Shown: positions 46,598 through 56,458, counted from the first letter of the stretch. The stretch: DNA of 64,000 nt from Chenggangzhangella methanolivorans (GCF_019797865.1 NZ_CP081869.1:1302001-1366000), one strand, 5' to 3'. Numbers and translations are program-made. Notes: a model not told the origin generated them from the letters alone.

Positions 46598-48142
46598 TCA
46601 GGCTGCGGGCTGTTCGAAACCGATCATCCGCCACTGCTCCGACCAGATCATCGGAGCGTCGGCGAGCGCTTTGGCGGCGACGCCGCGAGGTAAACGGCCA
46701 TCCGCGATGGCCTTCACAAGGCTAGGAGCCAGGAAGGCGTAATCGATCATCCGCTCGACGTGACGCCGGGTGCATCCGCGACGCTCGGCGAATTGATCGA
46801 GATCGATAGTTCGGCCTCGCTCGAGCTCTGCGACACATTGCCGACCGATCGCGATCCACCTGAGCAGGACGGCGCGCGCCTCCGCCTTCATCGGAAGAGC
46901 AGAGTCGTTCGCCAGCCCAAGAATGCTTTGGGCGCTTGATCGTTTTGGCGAAGGGATGCGAATCGAGTCACCGTTGGCGAGAGTGAGCTCGACGCCATCC
47001 GCAGCAACGATCGCTCGGCTGAGATGTTCAGCAACCAGTTCCCGCTCATCGAAGCTTTCGGCTGATCTCGCACGAAGCGCCGCGATGATCGCGTTTTCGA
47101 TTTGCGGCGCTGAGATGCGCTTTATCGATCCGGCCTCATCTCCCCTCCCCTGCGCGACGACGCAGGACACATAGTAGCGATACCGAACACCCTTCCTGTT
47201 TGTGACGCTTGGGGTCATCGGATGCCCGCGATCGTCGAACAGCTGACCGACCAGCAGCGCGGCGGAGCTCGATCGCTTCGTGCAATGGCCGTTCCGGTTC
47301 TCAGAGATCTTCGCTGCGACCGATTGGAACAGTGACGTTGTAATGATCGCTGGGTGCTCGGCAGGATAGCTCATGCCTTTGTGGTTGAGCTCCCCAAGAT
47401 AGACCCGGTTCGCCAGCAGATGCGCGAGCGGACCATTTGTCAGTGGCACGCCGCCGATCGTCTTGCCGCACGCAAGGATCCGCTGACGCGTGACGACGCC
47501 CTGCTCCCGAAGCTCCTTTTGGAGAGCGCTCAGCGATCCAAGCGCGAGATAGCGATCGAAAATTTGTCTGACGGTCGCGGCTTCAGCTTCGTCGACCACC
47601 AGCTTCTTCGCCTCGACCCGATAGCCGAGCGGCACGACCCCACCGACCCAGATGCCGCGCTTCTTCGAGGCACTGATCTTATCCCGGATGCGCTCGCCCG
47701 TGACCTCCCGCTCGAACTGCGCGAAGGACAGCAGCATGTTGAGGGTCAACCGCCCCATGCTGGTGGTTGTGTTGAATGACTGCGTCACCGACACGAACGA
47801 GACGCCGTTGGCGTCGAACAGCTCAACGAGCTTGGCGAAGTCGGCGAGCGAGCGGGTCAGGCGATCGACTTTGTAGACGACGATCACGTCAACGCCGCGT
47901 GACCGCACCAGATCGAGCAGCCGCTGCAGCGCTGGCCGCTCCATTGAACCACCGGAGAAGCCGCCGTCGGAGAACACCCCGTTTTTGACGAGCTTCCAGC
48001 CCTCCCCGGCCTGGCTTCGCACATAGGCCTCGGCCGCCTCGCATTGCGCGTCGAGAGAGTTGAAGTCCATCTCCAGCCGATGATCGGTCGAGACACGCGT
48101 ATAGACCGCGCAGCGTCGGATGGTTGGCGGCTGGCGGCTCAC
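46598..48142 (-). CDS. Large serine recombinase (site-specific)
   Basis: 514 aa from a GTG at 48142, preferred because GGGAG lies about 9 bases upstream and it overlaps the stop of the previous gene (GTGA). The resolvase domain has catalytic Ser in AVYTRVSTDHRLE and the conserved DGGFSGGSMERPALQRLL, VYKVDRLTRSLADFAKLVE and AQFEREVTGERIRDK. A recombinase domain follows (IWVGGVVPLGYRV, then YLGELNHKGMSY). The zinc-ribbon/coiled-coil region characteristic of integrases is only weakly evident. Its C-terminus is longer than usual. It works as integrase or excisionase, probably for the cassette it heads. Third gene of a DUF3489-DUF2924-recombinase operon found in many rhizobial islands. Confidence 0.9.
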   Translation of the reverse strand: MSRQPPTIRRCAVYTRVSTDHRLEMDFNSLDAQCEAAEAYVRSQAGEGWKLVKNGVFSDGGFSGGSMERPALQRLLDLVRSRGVDVIVVYKVDRLTRSLADFAKLVELFDANGVSFVSVTQSFNTTTSMGRLTLNMLLSFAQFEREVTGERIRDKISASKKRGIWVGGVVPLGYRVEAKKLVVDEAEAATVRQIFDRYLALGSLSALQKELREQGVVTRQRILACGKTIGGVPLTNGPLAHLLANRVYLGELNHKGMSYPAEHPAIITTSLFQSVAAKISENRNGHCTKRSSSAALLVGQLFDDRGHPMTPSVTNRKGVRYRYYVSCVVAQGRGDEAGSIKRISAPQIENAIIAALRARSAESFDERELVAEHLSRAIVAADGVELTLANGDSIRIPSPKRSSAQSILGLANDSALPMKAEARAVLLRWIAIGRQCVAELERGRTIDLDQFAERRGCTRRHVERMIDYAFLAPSLVKAIADGRLPRGVAAKALADAPMIWSEQWRMIGFEQPAA

Positions 48143-48594
48143 CGAACATTCTCCCTCGCCCTCAGGCCGAAGAAGCGAGGCCCGTTCCATCGGACGCCTG
48201 TGATCGCGCGAGCGACTTCGGACAGGCTGCGGTAGGTGGCGCCGTTCCAGGCGTAGCCGTCAGCGATGTGCATCACGTGATGGGTGACGCCTTCCCATTC
48301 ACGGATGAAGATCGCCCCCTGCCCCGCCCGAACCTTGTCGGGCATGGGCAGTGATTTGGCTTTGGCGAACTTTCGATCGGTAGCGACGCGGTCGAGAAAC
48401 CGCGCCGTGTCCGGATCGAGGTCGCCGAGCGCATCGGCCTGCACTCGATACGCCAGCAATTTTAGCAGCAGTGATCTTGTGACAACGGTTGGCGCAGCGC
48501 GACCGGTGACGCTGCGCCAACGAGCTTTAAGCGTAGTAAAGTCGAGCGTCTCCAGTCGGCGAAGCTCGACTTCGATCCCGGGCGTGCGGGACAT
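48139..48594 (-). CDS. DUF2924 protein
   Basis: 151 aa from ATG 48594 (two bases after the DUF3489 stop). MSRTPGIEVELRRLETLDFT, LKARWRSVTGRAAPTVVTRS, LLLKLLAYRVQADALGDLDP, then the C-terminal REWEGVTHHVMHIADGYAWN and YRSLSEVARAITGVRWNGPR, which is the RAMA-like beta region typical of DUF2924. Function unknown; it is nearly always next to a serine recombinase, so a DNA-binding or targeting helper is plausible but unproven. It overlaps the recombinase GTG by four bases. Confidence 0.85.
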   Translation of the reverse strand: MSRTPGIEVELRRLETLDFTTLKARWRSVTGRAAPTVVTRSLLLKLLAYRVQADALGDLDPDTARFLDRVATDRKFAKAKSLPMPDKVRAGQGAIFIREWEGVTHHVMHIADGYAWNGATYRSLSEVARAITGVRWNGPRFFGLRARENVR

Positions 48595-48596
48595 CT

Positions 48597-49136
48597 TCAG
48601 ACCGCCGACGCTTGGGCCGAAGCGGCGATCGAATAGCGACACTCGCCCTGCTCGGGCTTCTCCGACGAGAGTACGAAACCTCGTTTCCGGAGGCCGCTCA
48701 ACACCGCCCGCGTCGTGTGCGGCAGCCAACCAGTCGCGTCGATCAGGTCGCCCAGTGTCGCACCTTCCGGCCTGGCCAGAAGATTGACAATGATCGCCTG
48801 TTTGGTACCGGCTCGGATGGTGTCGATCTCAGGAGCGGCGCGCGCGGGCTCGGTGGTGGCGTCCACACCACCTTCAGCGCCGATTGCCAAATATCCGATC
48901 TTCGTGAGCTTAAGCCCGATCGGTTTGCCGTTCTCGTCCTGGCGCCAGTGGGGCTGGCGACGCTGAACGACCAGTTCGATCAGCAGCTCCTTCCGCAGCA
49001 GCGCAGCGATGGTGCGGGCAACCGACGGGTGAGCGTCCGTCAGAACGATGAGACCGTCTTCCCGCTGCGAGGCTGCGGACAGGAGGACGAGTTGGGCGTC
49101 CGTGAGCTTGGGTTCCGCCGAAGTGGTGTGGGGCAT
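48597..49136 (-). CDS. DUF3489 protein
   Basis: 179 aa from ATG 49136 with GGAG 8 bases upstream. The N-terminal half (KLTDAQLVLLSAASQREDGL, VARTIAALLRKELLIELV, KLTKIGYLAIG) looks like a winged helix; the C-terminal half (GTKQAIIVNLLARPEGATLG, DLIDATGWLPHTTRAVLSGL, RKRGFVLSSEK) is a second winged helix, the DUF3489 signature. It is probably a DNA-binding regulator, first gene of the cassette operon. Exact role unknown. Confidence 0.85.
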   Translation of the reverse strand: MPHTTSAEPKLTDAQLVLLSAASQREDGLIVLTDAHPSVARTIAALLRKELLIELVVQRRQPHWRQDENGKPIGLKLTKIGYLAIGAEGGVDATTEPARAAPEIDTIRAGTKQAIIVNLLARPEGATLGDLIDATGWLPHTTRAVLSGLRKRGFVLSSEKPEQGECRYSIAASAQASAV

Positions 49137-49911
49137 GAGTACTTCTCCATCGCATCTTCGCAGCGAGGGCCGCTGCTACTGAGGCGCCCCGCAAGTGCGG
49201 GGTGGGAGAAGGGAGCCGACTGGATCCAAAAGCCGCCGTCAGGCTGACTCTGAACAGCGTTTCTCGGCTTTCCCGTCGGAGCTCCTCAACAGACTGGCGC
49301 TCTGAAGGAAATGGTTCGCTTCGTAAAGAAGGGGCTCGATCTTAAATGCGATGTCCATGGCCTCGTCGAAGCGGCCAAGCTTCAAAAAAAAGCTCCTCTG
49401 CACTCTACGCCCGCTCGCCGCTCTGGACGACCCGGCGGACCATCGCGCTCAAACAAGCAACTCAGATCTTTTTCGATTTCATGCTCAGGCCTCCGTCCGC
49501 GACGTCAGCACTGACGCTCTGTTTGGAGACGAAGTGAAGTCGTTTCCTAGCGCTGACGGGGCGGCCCACAGCCGGGCTCCCGTCGCGAGCTTGAAGCTCA
49601 GCTGCAGCCCGCTCCTGACCCCTATCCGACGTCCGAAATGTCTGCTCGTGGGCACTCTGACGAGTTAGCGCACAACTAGCCGTTGCGGGACCGTTACTCC
49701 TCGACGGTCCCGGTCATGCAGAGAGGATCAGTGCTCCATCGTGATTGCGCCGCGGTGCTGTCATCCCCAGGATCGTCGCTAGGCAGGGCAGTCCGCCGCT
49801 CATGAGGTGATGGATCCAAAGTGCAACCAGAGTAAGGTTGCCAGCTGGGGGGAGCACTAAGAATGACCATTTTTAGTGGAGAGAATGAAAGGCTGCGGGA
49901 GGATTTTGGCC
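49137..49911. other. 775-base gap without a convincing gene
   Basis: It separates the recombinase operon (minus) from the SIR2-HerA genes (plus), so both promoters must lie here. The longest open frames (up to 105 codons near 49351-49668) have no ribosome site, atypical composition and no recognisable motif. There is an A-run (A8) at about 49386. No repeat or CRISPR-like structure was seen. It may be the remnant of a lost gene, or of the attachment region. Confidence 0.5.
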
Positions 49912-51219
49912 GTGGCCGATGAAATTCCGCCTGTGCCCGCCCAACAGTTCCAATTCGTGCGGGCCGGCGATGCCCCAGGAGCGCCGCTCGAGTGGGGGAA
50001 AGACGAAGAGCAGGTCCGCAAGGCCGTCAGCGAAGCGCTGAATGCACGCAACGTCGCCTTCTTGCTCGGCGCCGGTTGCTCATCGCGCGTGGAGGAGGGC
50101 AAGGAGCTCGGGGTCCCAACAATGGGGCCTCTGGCGAAAGAATTCTGCGTCGTTCCGACACCTACGTATGATGACGACCTCGAGCTCGTACCGCCGCCCG
50201 CATGGGCGCTCGATGCAAGCGACGTCGAGTTTCTCGGCAAGCTCGGCGCCAAGCTCGAAGGCACCGAATACGCGCGCAACCTCGAGCGCCTGATGGAGCT
50301 GCTCCACAGCCTACGCTTCGTGTTCACGCGCAGTGACAAGCCCGAGCACGTCGAGCGTAGGGTGAAGGTCGAGACGCTAATTAAGAAGATCCAGGACTTC
50401 CTTTGGGAGCGTTGTACCAACGGCGCGTTCGCTCACGGCGACGGCGCGGTGCTCAAGCTATACGAATCTTTCTACCGCAAGCTTGTGATGCGTGACCGCT
50501 CACTGCCGCGACCTTGGGTATTCACTACCAACTACGACCTATTCAACGAACGTGCGATGGATCGGCTAGGGTTGCCCTACGCTAACGGGTTCTCGGGCGT
50601 CGTCGAGCGTCGCTTCAATCCCGCTACCTTCCGCTACGCCCTAGCCGAACAGCTCGATCTGTCGAACCGCAAATGGTCGGCTGTCGATGGGTTCGTCTAT
50701 CTCTGCAAGGTCCACGGATCGATCAGCTGGACCGAGGACGACCACGGGCTCTTCCCCGTGCGGGAAACCTGGCCGCAGGACGCGCCGAACAAGGTCATGA
50801 TCTATCCGACGCCGGCGAAGCAGAATTCGAGCCTCGGATCGCCTTATGCCGACCTCTTCCGCGAATTCCAGTCGCATGTCGTGCGAGAGCAGAGCGTCCT
50901 GATCACCGCGGGCTTCGCCTTCGGCGACGAACACCTCAACAACATAATCTACCAAGCGCTGACGATCCCGACATTCCGGTTGATCATTTTCGCCGATCCG
51001 GATTCGCCGGGAGAGATCGCTAAGCTCCGCGCACTCAACGACCCCCGCGTCTGGATCATTGGTGGCGACGGACCAGCCGTTGGCACCCGTGCTCACTACT
51101 TCGACATCGTGGTCGAGCGCTTCCTCCCCCAGCGGCCAGCCGAGCGAATCGACGACGCGGTGAAGCTTGTGCTCGAGACCTTCGGTCGCAAGACGAACGA
51201 AGGCGACGATGGGATCTGA
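49912..51219 (+). CDS. SIR2-like NADase, defence component
   Basis: 435 aa from GTG 49912, chosen for the GGGAGG nine bases upstream (the frame is open to 49876). It is a SIR2-type Rossmann protein: ARNVAFLLGAGCSSRVEEGK (NAD site, residues about 48-65), VFTTNYDLFNERAM (Asn/Asp), CKVHGSISW (catalytic His), ITAGFAFGDEHLNNIIYQAL and IFADPD near the C-terminus. Such proteins with a herA neighbour form the SIR2-HerA (Nezha) antiphage system, where SIR2 hydrolyses NAD+ and HerA is the DNA-sensing partner. The herA ATG lies inside its last codons (11-base overlap). Composition is lower in GC than the flanking genome. Confidence 0.85.
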   Translation: MADEIPPVPAQQFQFVRAGDAPGAPLEWGKDEEQVRKAVSEALNARNVAFLLGAGCSSRVEEGKELGVPTMGPLAKEFCVVPTPTYDDDLELVPPPAWALDASDVEFLGKLGAKLEGTEYARNLERLMELLHSLRFVFTRSDKPEHVERRVKVETLIKKIQDFLWERCTNGAFAHGDGAVLKLYESFYRKLVMRDRSLPRPWVFTTNYDLFNERAMDRLGLPYANGFSGVVERRFNPATFRYALAEQLDLSNRKWSAVDGFVYLCKVHGSISWTEDDHGLFPVRETWPQDAPNKVMIYPTPAKQNSSLGSPYADLFREFQSHVVREQSVLITAGFAFGDEHLNNIIYQALTIPTFRLIIFADPDSPGEIAKLRALNDPRVWIIGGDGPAVGTRAHYFDIVVERFLPQRPAERIDDAVKLVLETFGRKTNEGDDGI

Positions 51220-53209
51220 CGATCGCCGCCGGGCAATCGGCAAAGTCACGTCGGTCGCTGCGGATCGCTTCGTCATCGAGATGCTCGGCGGCACCGACAA
51301 CTTCACCGTCGTCGGCTTCGACGACCTCCACTACGTGGCCCGGCTGGGCTCCTTTATCATGATCCCCGCTCAGTCCGAGTACGTTGTTGCCGAAGTCGTC
51401 GGGTTGCGCGAGCGGGATGTCGCCGGCGGCGCCGCCGATTGGCAACTCGAGAAAGCCAGTTCCGCCAAATACCTCGACGTAGTGCCCGTTGGGATGCTGC
51501 CGGCCGATGGCGACCGCAAGTTCCGGTTCGGCATCTCCATCTTCCCTTCGCTCTACGCCGACGCGCTTTACGCTCTCGACGGCGAACTTGACCGCATCTT
51601 CGATACCGAGACGGACACCATTCCAGCGCTTGGTCACAACGGAGCCGACTGTGTGCCTGCGGAGGCTACTCGTTACCGGAACTTGGGCATCGGGCAGTCT
51701 GTCGTGTTCGAAGATTACGCGGTCAAGGTGAGGATTGACGACTTTTTCGGCGGTCACGTCGCGGTGCTTGGCAATACCGGGAGCGGGAAATCCTGCACGG
51801 TCGCGTCAATCCTCCAAGCGCTGTTTGAGAAGCCAGACGAGCACCACGCGCGTGGTGCCACGTTCGTCGTGCTGGACGTGAACGGCGAATACGATCGGGC
51901 GTTCGCCCGGCTACCCGAGGTCGCCGACATCGGGGTCAAGCGTCTTATCCTCGACGGAACGGCGTCGCCAGACCGGTTCCGGCTTCCGCACTGGTACCTC
52001 GACCTCTCCGAATGGGAGCTATTACTTCAGGCCAGCGAGCGCACCCAGGTGCCGATCTTGCGCATGGCGCTTGGCCTCGCGACGCTGTTTGGTGCTGCCG
52101 ATGTTGGTCCGCTGAACAACATACGAAATCACATGCTGGCGACCTGTATCACCCTCATCCTCAGTGATGAGACCCCGCCAGGAGCTAAAGAGACGCGCAT
52201 CCGCGGGATCCTGCAACGATTCAGTACGGCGCAAATCAACCCTGCGCAGATCGGGGGTATGATCGGGGTCAACTGGGGCAATATGGCCGGGATCGAGGCG
52301 GCGTACCAATATCTCGCCGGTGGCGGTGGGCACGCCGGCTTCATCATTCCAAACCTGAAGCTCCCTGACTACGATGGCACGCCTTTCGACTTCTCCGCCT
52401 TAGGCGACGCCATCGACCTAGCGCTGCTATACGAGGAGGCGCACGGCAACCGCCAGATCCGCGACTACTGTGCGCAGATGGTCACACGCTTCAAGGCGCT
52501 GGAGGAACGCGGAGACTATCGTTTCTTGCGCCACAACGCCGTCGCCGCTGGCGACAGACGAATGTTTCTCGCCACGCTGCTGGGCCTGGAACCTATCGCT
52601 GACGGTCACACCAAGGGTGCACAGATCGTCATCCTCGACATGAACGCGGTTGAAGACGAGGTCGTCGAACTGGTCAGCGCCGTGATCGCACGCATGGTCT
52701 TCCGCCTTCTCCGTCAAGCCGATCCCCGCAACCGCTTCCCCGTCCACCTGCTACTTGAGGAGGCCCATCGCTACGTCGCGTCCACGCCGTCCCGCCACGC
52801 GGTCGACGCGAGCCGGATCTTCGAGCGGATATCAAAAGAGGGACGCAAGTACGGGCTGTTCTTGCTTGTTGCATCGCAGCGTCCCAGCGAACTGTCGAAG
52901 ACCGTGCTGTCGCAATGCTCGAACTTTGTTGTCCACCGGATTCAAAATCCGGACGACCTTTCCCAGATACGCCAGATGACACCTTTCATCTCTGACAGTG
53001 TTCTGCGCAGGCTCCCCTCACTGCCTAAGCAGCACGCACTGGTATTTGGAAACTCCGTCAACCTTCCCACTACCTTCAGGGTGCGGAAAGCCGATCCTCT
53101 TCCTGCGAGCGACGATGCGAAGATCGTTGACTTGTGGTTCCACGAAGCTGGGCGACCGTCCCTTCTTCCGCTCGGCCCCGCCGAAGATGGCGCGGAAGGC
53201 CATGATTAG
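51209..53209 (+). CDS. HerA-type DNA translocase ATPase
   Basis: 666 aa from ATG 51209 inside the 3' end of the SIR2 gene. The N-terminus has the HAS-barrel-like beta domain (GKVTSVAADRFVIEML, VGFDDLHYVARLGSFIMI). Walker A is VLGNTGSGKSCTVASILQAL, then LDVNGEYDRAF, Walker B HLLLEEAHRYV, a helical region, and SQRPSELSKTVLSQCSNFVV with HRIQNPDDL (sensor and Arg finger). This is the FtsK/HerA helicase family that makes hexameric rings. Paired with SIR2 it constitutes the known defence module. The exonuclease gene starts within its last codons. Confidence 0.9.
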   Translation: MGSDDRRRAIGKVTSVAADRFVIEMLGGTDNFTVVGFDDLHYVARLGSFIMIPAQSEYVVAEVVGLRERDVAGGAADWQLEKASSAKYLDVVPVGMLPADGDRKFRFGISIFPSLYADALYALDGELDRIFDTETDTIPALGHNGADCVPAEATRYRNLGIGQSVVFEDYAVKVRIDDFFGGHVAVLGNTGSGKSCTVASILQALFEKPDEHHARGATFVVLDVNGEYDRAFARLPEVADIGVKRLILDGTASPDRFRLPHWYLDLSEWELLLQASERTQVPILRMALGLATLFGAADVGPLNNIRNHMLATCITLILSDETPPGAKETRIRGILQRFSTAQINPAQIGGMIGVNWGNMAGIEAAYQYLAGGGGHAGFIIPNLKLPDYDGTPFDFSALGDAIDLALLYEEAHGNRQIRDYCAQMVTRFKALEERGDYRFLRHNAVAAGDRRMFLATLLGLEPIADGHTKGAQIVILDMNAVEDEVVELVSAVIARMVFRLLRQADPRNRFPVHLLLEEAHRYVASTPSRHAVDASRIFERISKEGRKYGLFLLVASQRPSELSKTVLSQCSNFVVHRIQNPDDLSQIRQMTPFISDSVLRRLPSLPKQHALVFGNSVNLPTTFRVRKADPLPASDDAKIVDLWFHEAGRPSLLPLGPAEDGAEGHD

Positions 53210-54115
53210 CGGCCAACTCGACGACATGATCACAGCGCTGGAGGCGCTTGGCGACTACCGTGTACTGCGGCGGCTGCGACCACCAGAACCCATATCTGAG
53301 GCTCCGGCTGGCACGCGTCGCGCCCTGCTCGCAGACGTCGAGACGACCGGGCTGGATCCCGATATCAACGAGATTATCCAACTCGCGATGGTCCCGTTCT
53401 TCTACACGGCAGACGATGAGATTGTCGGGGTCGGCAAGCCCTTCAACGCTCTCAGGCAGCCCGCCTCGCCTATCCCCGCTGAGGTGACGCAGATTACGGG
53501 CATCGACGACGCGATGGTGGCCGGGCGGTCGATCGATCCCGCTGAGGTCGCCGCATTTGTCGGCAACAACCCTAATGATCGCGCACAACGCCTCGTTCGA
53601 CCGCAGATTCCTTGAGCGGTTCTGCCCGGCGTTATCGCAAAATCCATGGGCATGCTCGCTTAGCGAAGTGCGCTGGGCCGACGAGGGATTCGAGAGCACC
53701 AAACTCGCCTATCTCGCGATGAGCAGCGGCTTCTACTACGATCGGCACCGGGCGGTGCACGACTGCCACGCGACGATCGAGTTGCTCTCCCGACCGTTGC
53801 CGACATCCGGCGTCACAGCGCTGGCGGCGCTCCTCACTTCAGCACGAAGCAACAACTCTGCGATGCTGGGCCGAGAACTCGCCGTTTGACGCGAAGGATT
53901 TGCTGAAACGCCGGGGATATCGGTGGAACGGCGGCGAGGACGGTCGGCCCCGCGCATGGTGGACAGACGTTGCTGAGAGCGACATCGAGGCAGAGAAGGC
54001 ATACCTGTGCGCCAAGATCTACAAGCGGGAGGTAGCTCTGCCGATTGCGCGCGTCACAGCATTCAACCGCTACTCGGATCGCATCGTGCCTCATCAGAAC
54101 GCGCACGCCACCTAG
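53202..54115 (+). CDS. DEDDh 3'-5' exonuclease, frame broken twice
   Basis: About 300 aa if corrected. It starts at ATG 53202 (MISGQLDDMITALEALGDYR, VLRRLRPPEP), 8 bases inside herA; ATG 53187 is possible. DEDD motifs: motif I LLADVETTGLDP (Asp, Glu), motif II LMIAHNASFDRRFLERF, motif III HRAVHDCHATIELL (His and Asp, DEDDh type). The tail continues WAENSPFDAKDLLKRRGYRW and RPRAWWTDVAESDIEAE. The frame breaks near 53568 (extra base) and near 53848 (extra base). It is a DnaQ-like exonuclease; it may degrade DNA made single-stranded by the SIR2-HerA machine, or belong to an unrelated gene. Being coupled to herA makes a shared operon likely. Confidence 0.8.
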
Positions 54116-54439
54116 ATTGCCTTCAGGATGACGGGCTGCATCGCGTTTAGCTCACATCCACAACATCCTCGCATGTCGAGCCTCAACACCCGTCACATAG
54201 CTGGCCACCTAGTCAGGTTCACGTTGGACAGCTTTTTGTGACAATCGCAGGAACGTCCGCCTTTGGCGCGTCTCAGCTAGAGGCACTTGTCCCGGCCTGA
54301 CCCAAATCGGACGTCGGAGACGTCCGCCTGCAGGCGCTCGACCAAGGCAAGCGTCGCGTCGCCGTGCGGCGCCTCACTCGCCACAGCCAATCCTGCCAAC
54401 CGCGGGACGCAGGCGGCGAGCCGCGCTGAATGCCAACGG

Positions 54440-56458
54440 CTAAGGCGAGGGATGATCAGGTTCGCCGCCAGCACAAGCAATGAGCCGAGATGCGGCGCGC
54501 CACAGAGGAACCGCATCCGGCGCCTCCGCCGCGTCCGCCAGTCCCCGAATGACTGACGCGATCTCGCGAGACATACTGGGCCAAGCTGCGGCCACGGCGG
54601 TCATGATCGAGCTGAAAGTCGTCAGCTGATCGAAGCGGGATCGCGGAAGCGCTAGAACATGCTCAAGCGCGCTGTCCGCCACCATGTGAAGCGCGCCCGA
54701 CGGCTCGGGCCTCACCTGTCCGGACTGGGTGCGATATGTCGGCCACCGTGAAGCGCAACGCCGCGCGAAAGTCGAGACAACGGCCGTAAACCCCTCGCTG
54801 TCGTCAAGCTGCGCGAGGACGTCGGCCCAGGCCGACAGAACCATCTGCGCCCCGATCATCTGAGGCTCCAAGCCCGCCGCTACGGGATCATCGACGAGGG
54901 TCGATCGGATCCTAGCCAGAGTTTCCGGGCTGACGCGGCTGGCATCGACATGCGACAGCATGCACGACCGCAGGTGGCGGGCCTCGTCGAGAGGCGCATC
55001 ATCCATGATCCGACGCGCGATGACGTCGTGGTCCCGCACGGCGAAAGGATGGTCAGGCGGTAGCCAGCCGCCCGCGATCAAAGCGGGAACCACATCGCGG
55101 GCCGGCCATATGTTGGCAGGCGCCTCGGGCGGTGGCGCAAGCGTGCCCGTTGGCGGCCACCAGGCGTTGTTTTTCTCTCGGCCGATCAGAAATTGAAGCG
55201 GATCAAGCAGCTCGAAGTCGCGATCCGAGGCTCCGTCGCCGATGAGCGCAGCGACAGCCGTAAGAATTAGGCGGTCCGCCGACATCTCGCTGGAGATCTC
55301 ACGCGCCCAGCGCGGCATCTTCTCGACGGCGGCGATGTCCCGAAATGTCCGATGCGACTGACCGGCGATGATCGCGGCGACGCCTTGCGCATCGACATAG
55401 TCTGGCGCTATCGCCCGCAGCATTTGGTCGGCATATGCCCAAACAAACCCGGTCCAGGCTTCTGGCGACAGCTCACGCCATTCCGCCATCCTGCATGCGG
55501 CAAGCGCGCCGTACCGGATCAGCGCGACAAACAGCTTGCCGTTCCGCTCGAAACTGGCTGCAAGACCAGCGACAAGCGCCCTCAGCTCCTCAAGATCGGC
55601 TTTCGCGGCGAGGGCCGCGCGTAGTCTGAGCAGCGCCTCGGCGGGGGTCACGATCGCGTTGGGATCGCTCTGCGGCGCCTCTTCACGAATACGGGCCCCG
55701 AGCTCCAGCAGAGCTTCGCTTGAAAAGCCGGTCGGACGAGAAGCCAGACGTTCAAGCGCAGGCCGCGCGCCCAACGACTCCGAGAGACCGAGCACGTCTT
55801 CGCGTGAAACGATGGCGCTCATATCGGCCGTGGAGCTTCGCAAGAAACGCGACATCTCCTCGACCGAGGGCGGCGTCAGATCGTCGACGGCAAGACGCTG
55901 CCGCCGTTCGACTTTCGATCTCACGAGTCTCGAACGGTAATAGAAATCGAGACTTCTAAGGCGCTTCAGAGCGTCGAACCGCTCCTGTGCAGTCGGCAGC
56001 CGCATGACGGCGTCGTGTCGGTCTCGGCTGACGGCGCTGGCGCGATCGAGGAAATACAGTTCCACGCCGGCCAGGCGCGAGGCCTCGTCGGGATGAACGA
56101 TCGCACGCGTCTCGGCCGCGATCGCAAAGCGGCGTTTCTTGAGCACGACGGCCAGTTCGAGCTCGTCATCGACAAACCGCGCCTCAAGGCGTGCAGGCTT
56201 GCCATCACTGAGCGTCACGGCGAGCGTTTTCGGGACGCCTGCGGCGAGCAAGGTTTCCGCAACTCCCGTGAAGCTCTCGAGCGGCAAGCTGACGTCGTCG
56301 GTGAGCGGCAAGGCCGAGAAAGTGCGCCGCGGGAGCGTCTCTCTCAGGCCCCCATGATCGAGAACGTGTTCGATCATCCTGTCGGGAAGGAGGTCGAGGA
56401 AGCGGCCTGCGACGGCGTTCATGCGGCGCGCCAGCCGCTCGCGAAGGTCGTCATCCAT
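54440..56458 (-). CDS. Large protein of unknown function, second gene of the nuclease operon
   Basis: 672 aa from ATG 56458, 19 bases after the stop of the preceding gene. I do not recognise the family. Mostly alpha-helical, charged; start MDDDLRERLARRMNAVAGRF, LDLLPDRMIEHVLDHGG. A beta-rich part (about 60-170) has KTLAVTLSDGKPARLEARF and VVLKKRRFAIAAETRAIVH. The C-terminal part has several hydrophobic helices but no clear membrane helix, and no nuclease or ATPase motif seen. Another frame continues the same style downstream (RFLCGAPHLGSLLVLAANLI, then LAACVPRLAGL) to 54277, so a further frame break near 54515 may hide the true end. Always read in the same direction as the giant gene upstream. 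Confidence 0.6.
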   Translation of the reverse strand: MDDDLRERLARRMNAVAGRFLDLLPDRMIEHVLDHGGLRETLPRRTFSALPLTDDVSLPLESFTGVAETLLAAGVPKTLAVTLSDGKPARLEARFVDDELELAVVLKKRRFAIAAETRAIVHPDEASRLAGVELYFLDRASAVSRDRHDAVMRLPTAQERFDALKRLRSLDFYYRSRLVRSKVERRQRLAVDDLTPPSVEEMSRFLRSSTADMSAIVSREDVLGLSESLGARPALERLASRPTGFSSEALLELGARIREEAPQSDPNAIVTPAEALLRLRAALAAKADLEELRALVAGLAASFERNGKLFVALIRYGALAACRMAEWRELSPEAWTGFVWAYADQMLRAIAPDYVDAQGVAAIIAGQSHRTFRDIAAVEKMPRWAREISSEMSADRLILTAVAALIGDGASDRDFELLDPLQFLIGREKNNAWWPPTGTLAPPPEAPANIWPARDVVPALIAGGWLPPDHPFAVRDHDVIARRIMDDAPLDEARHLRSCMLSHVDASRVSPETLARIRSTLVDDPVAAGLEPQMIGAQMVLSAWADVLAQLDDSEGFTAVVSTFARRCASRWPTYRTQSGQVRPEPSGALHMVADSALEHVLALPRSRFDQLTTFSSIMTAVAAAWPSMSREIASVIRGLADAAEAPDAVPLWRAASRLIACAGGEPDHPSP

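Noticed and set aside
49351..49668. 105-codon frame between DUF3489 and SIR2
   Set aside because: No ribosome site, no motif and three competing overlapping frames; not supported as a gene.
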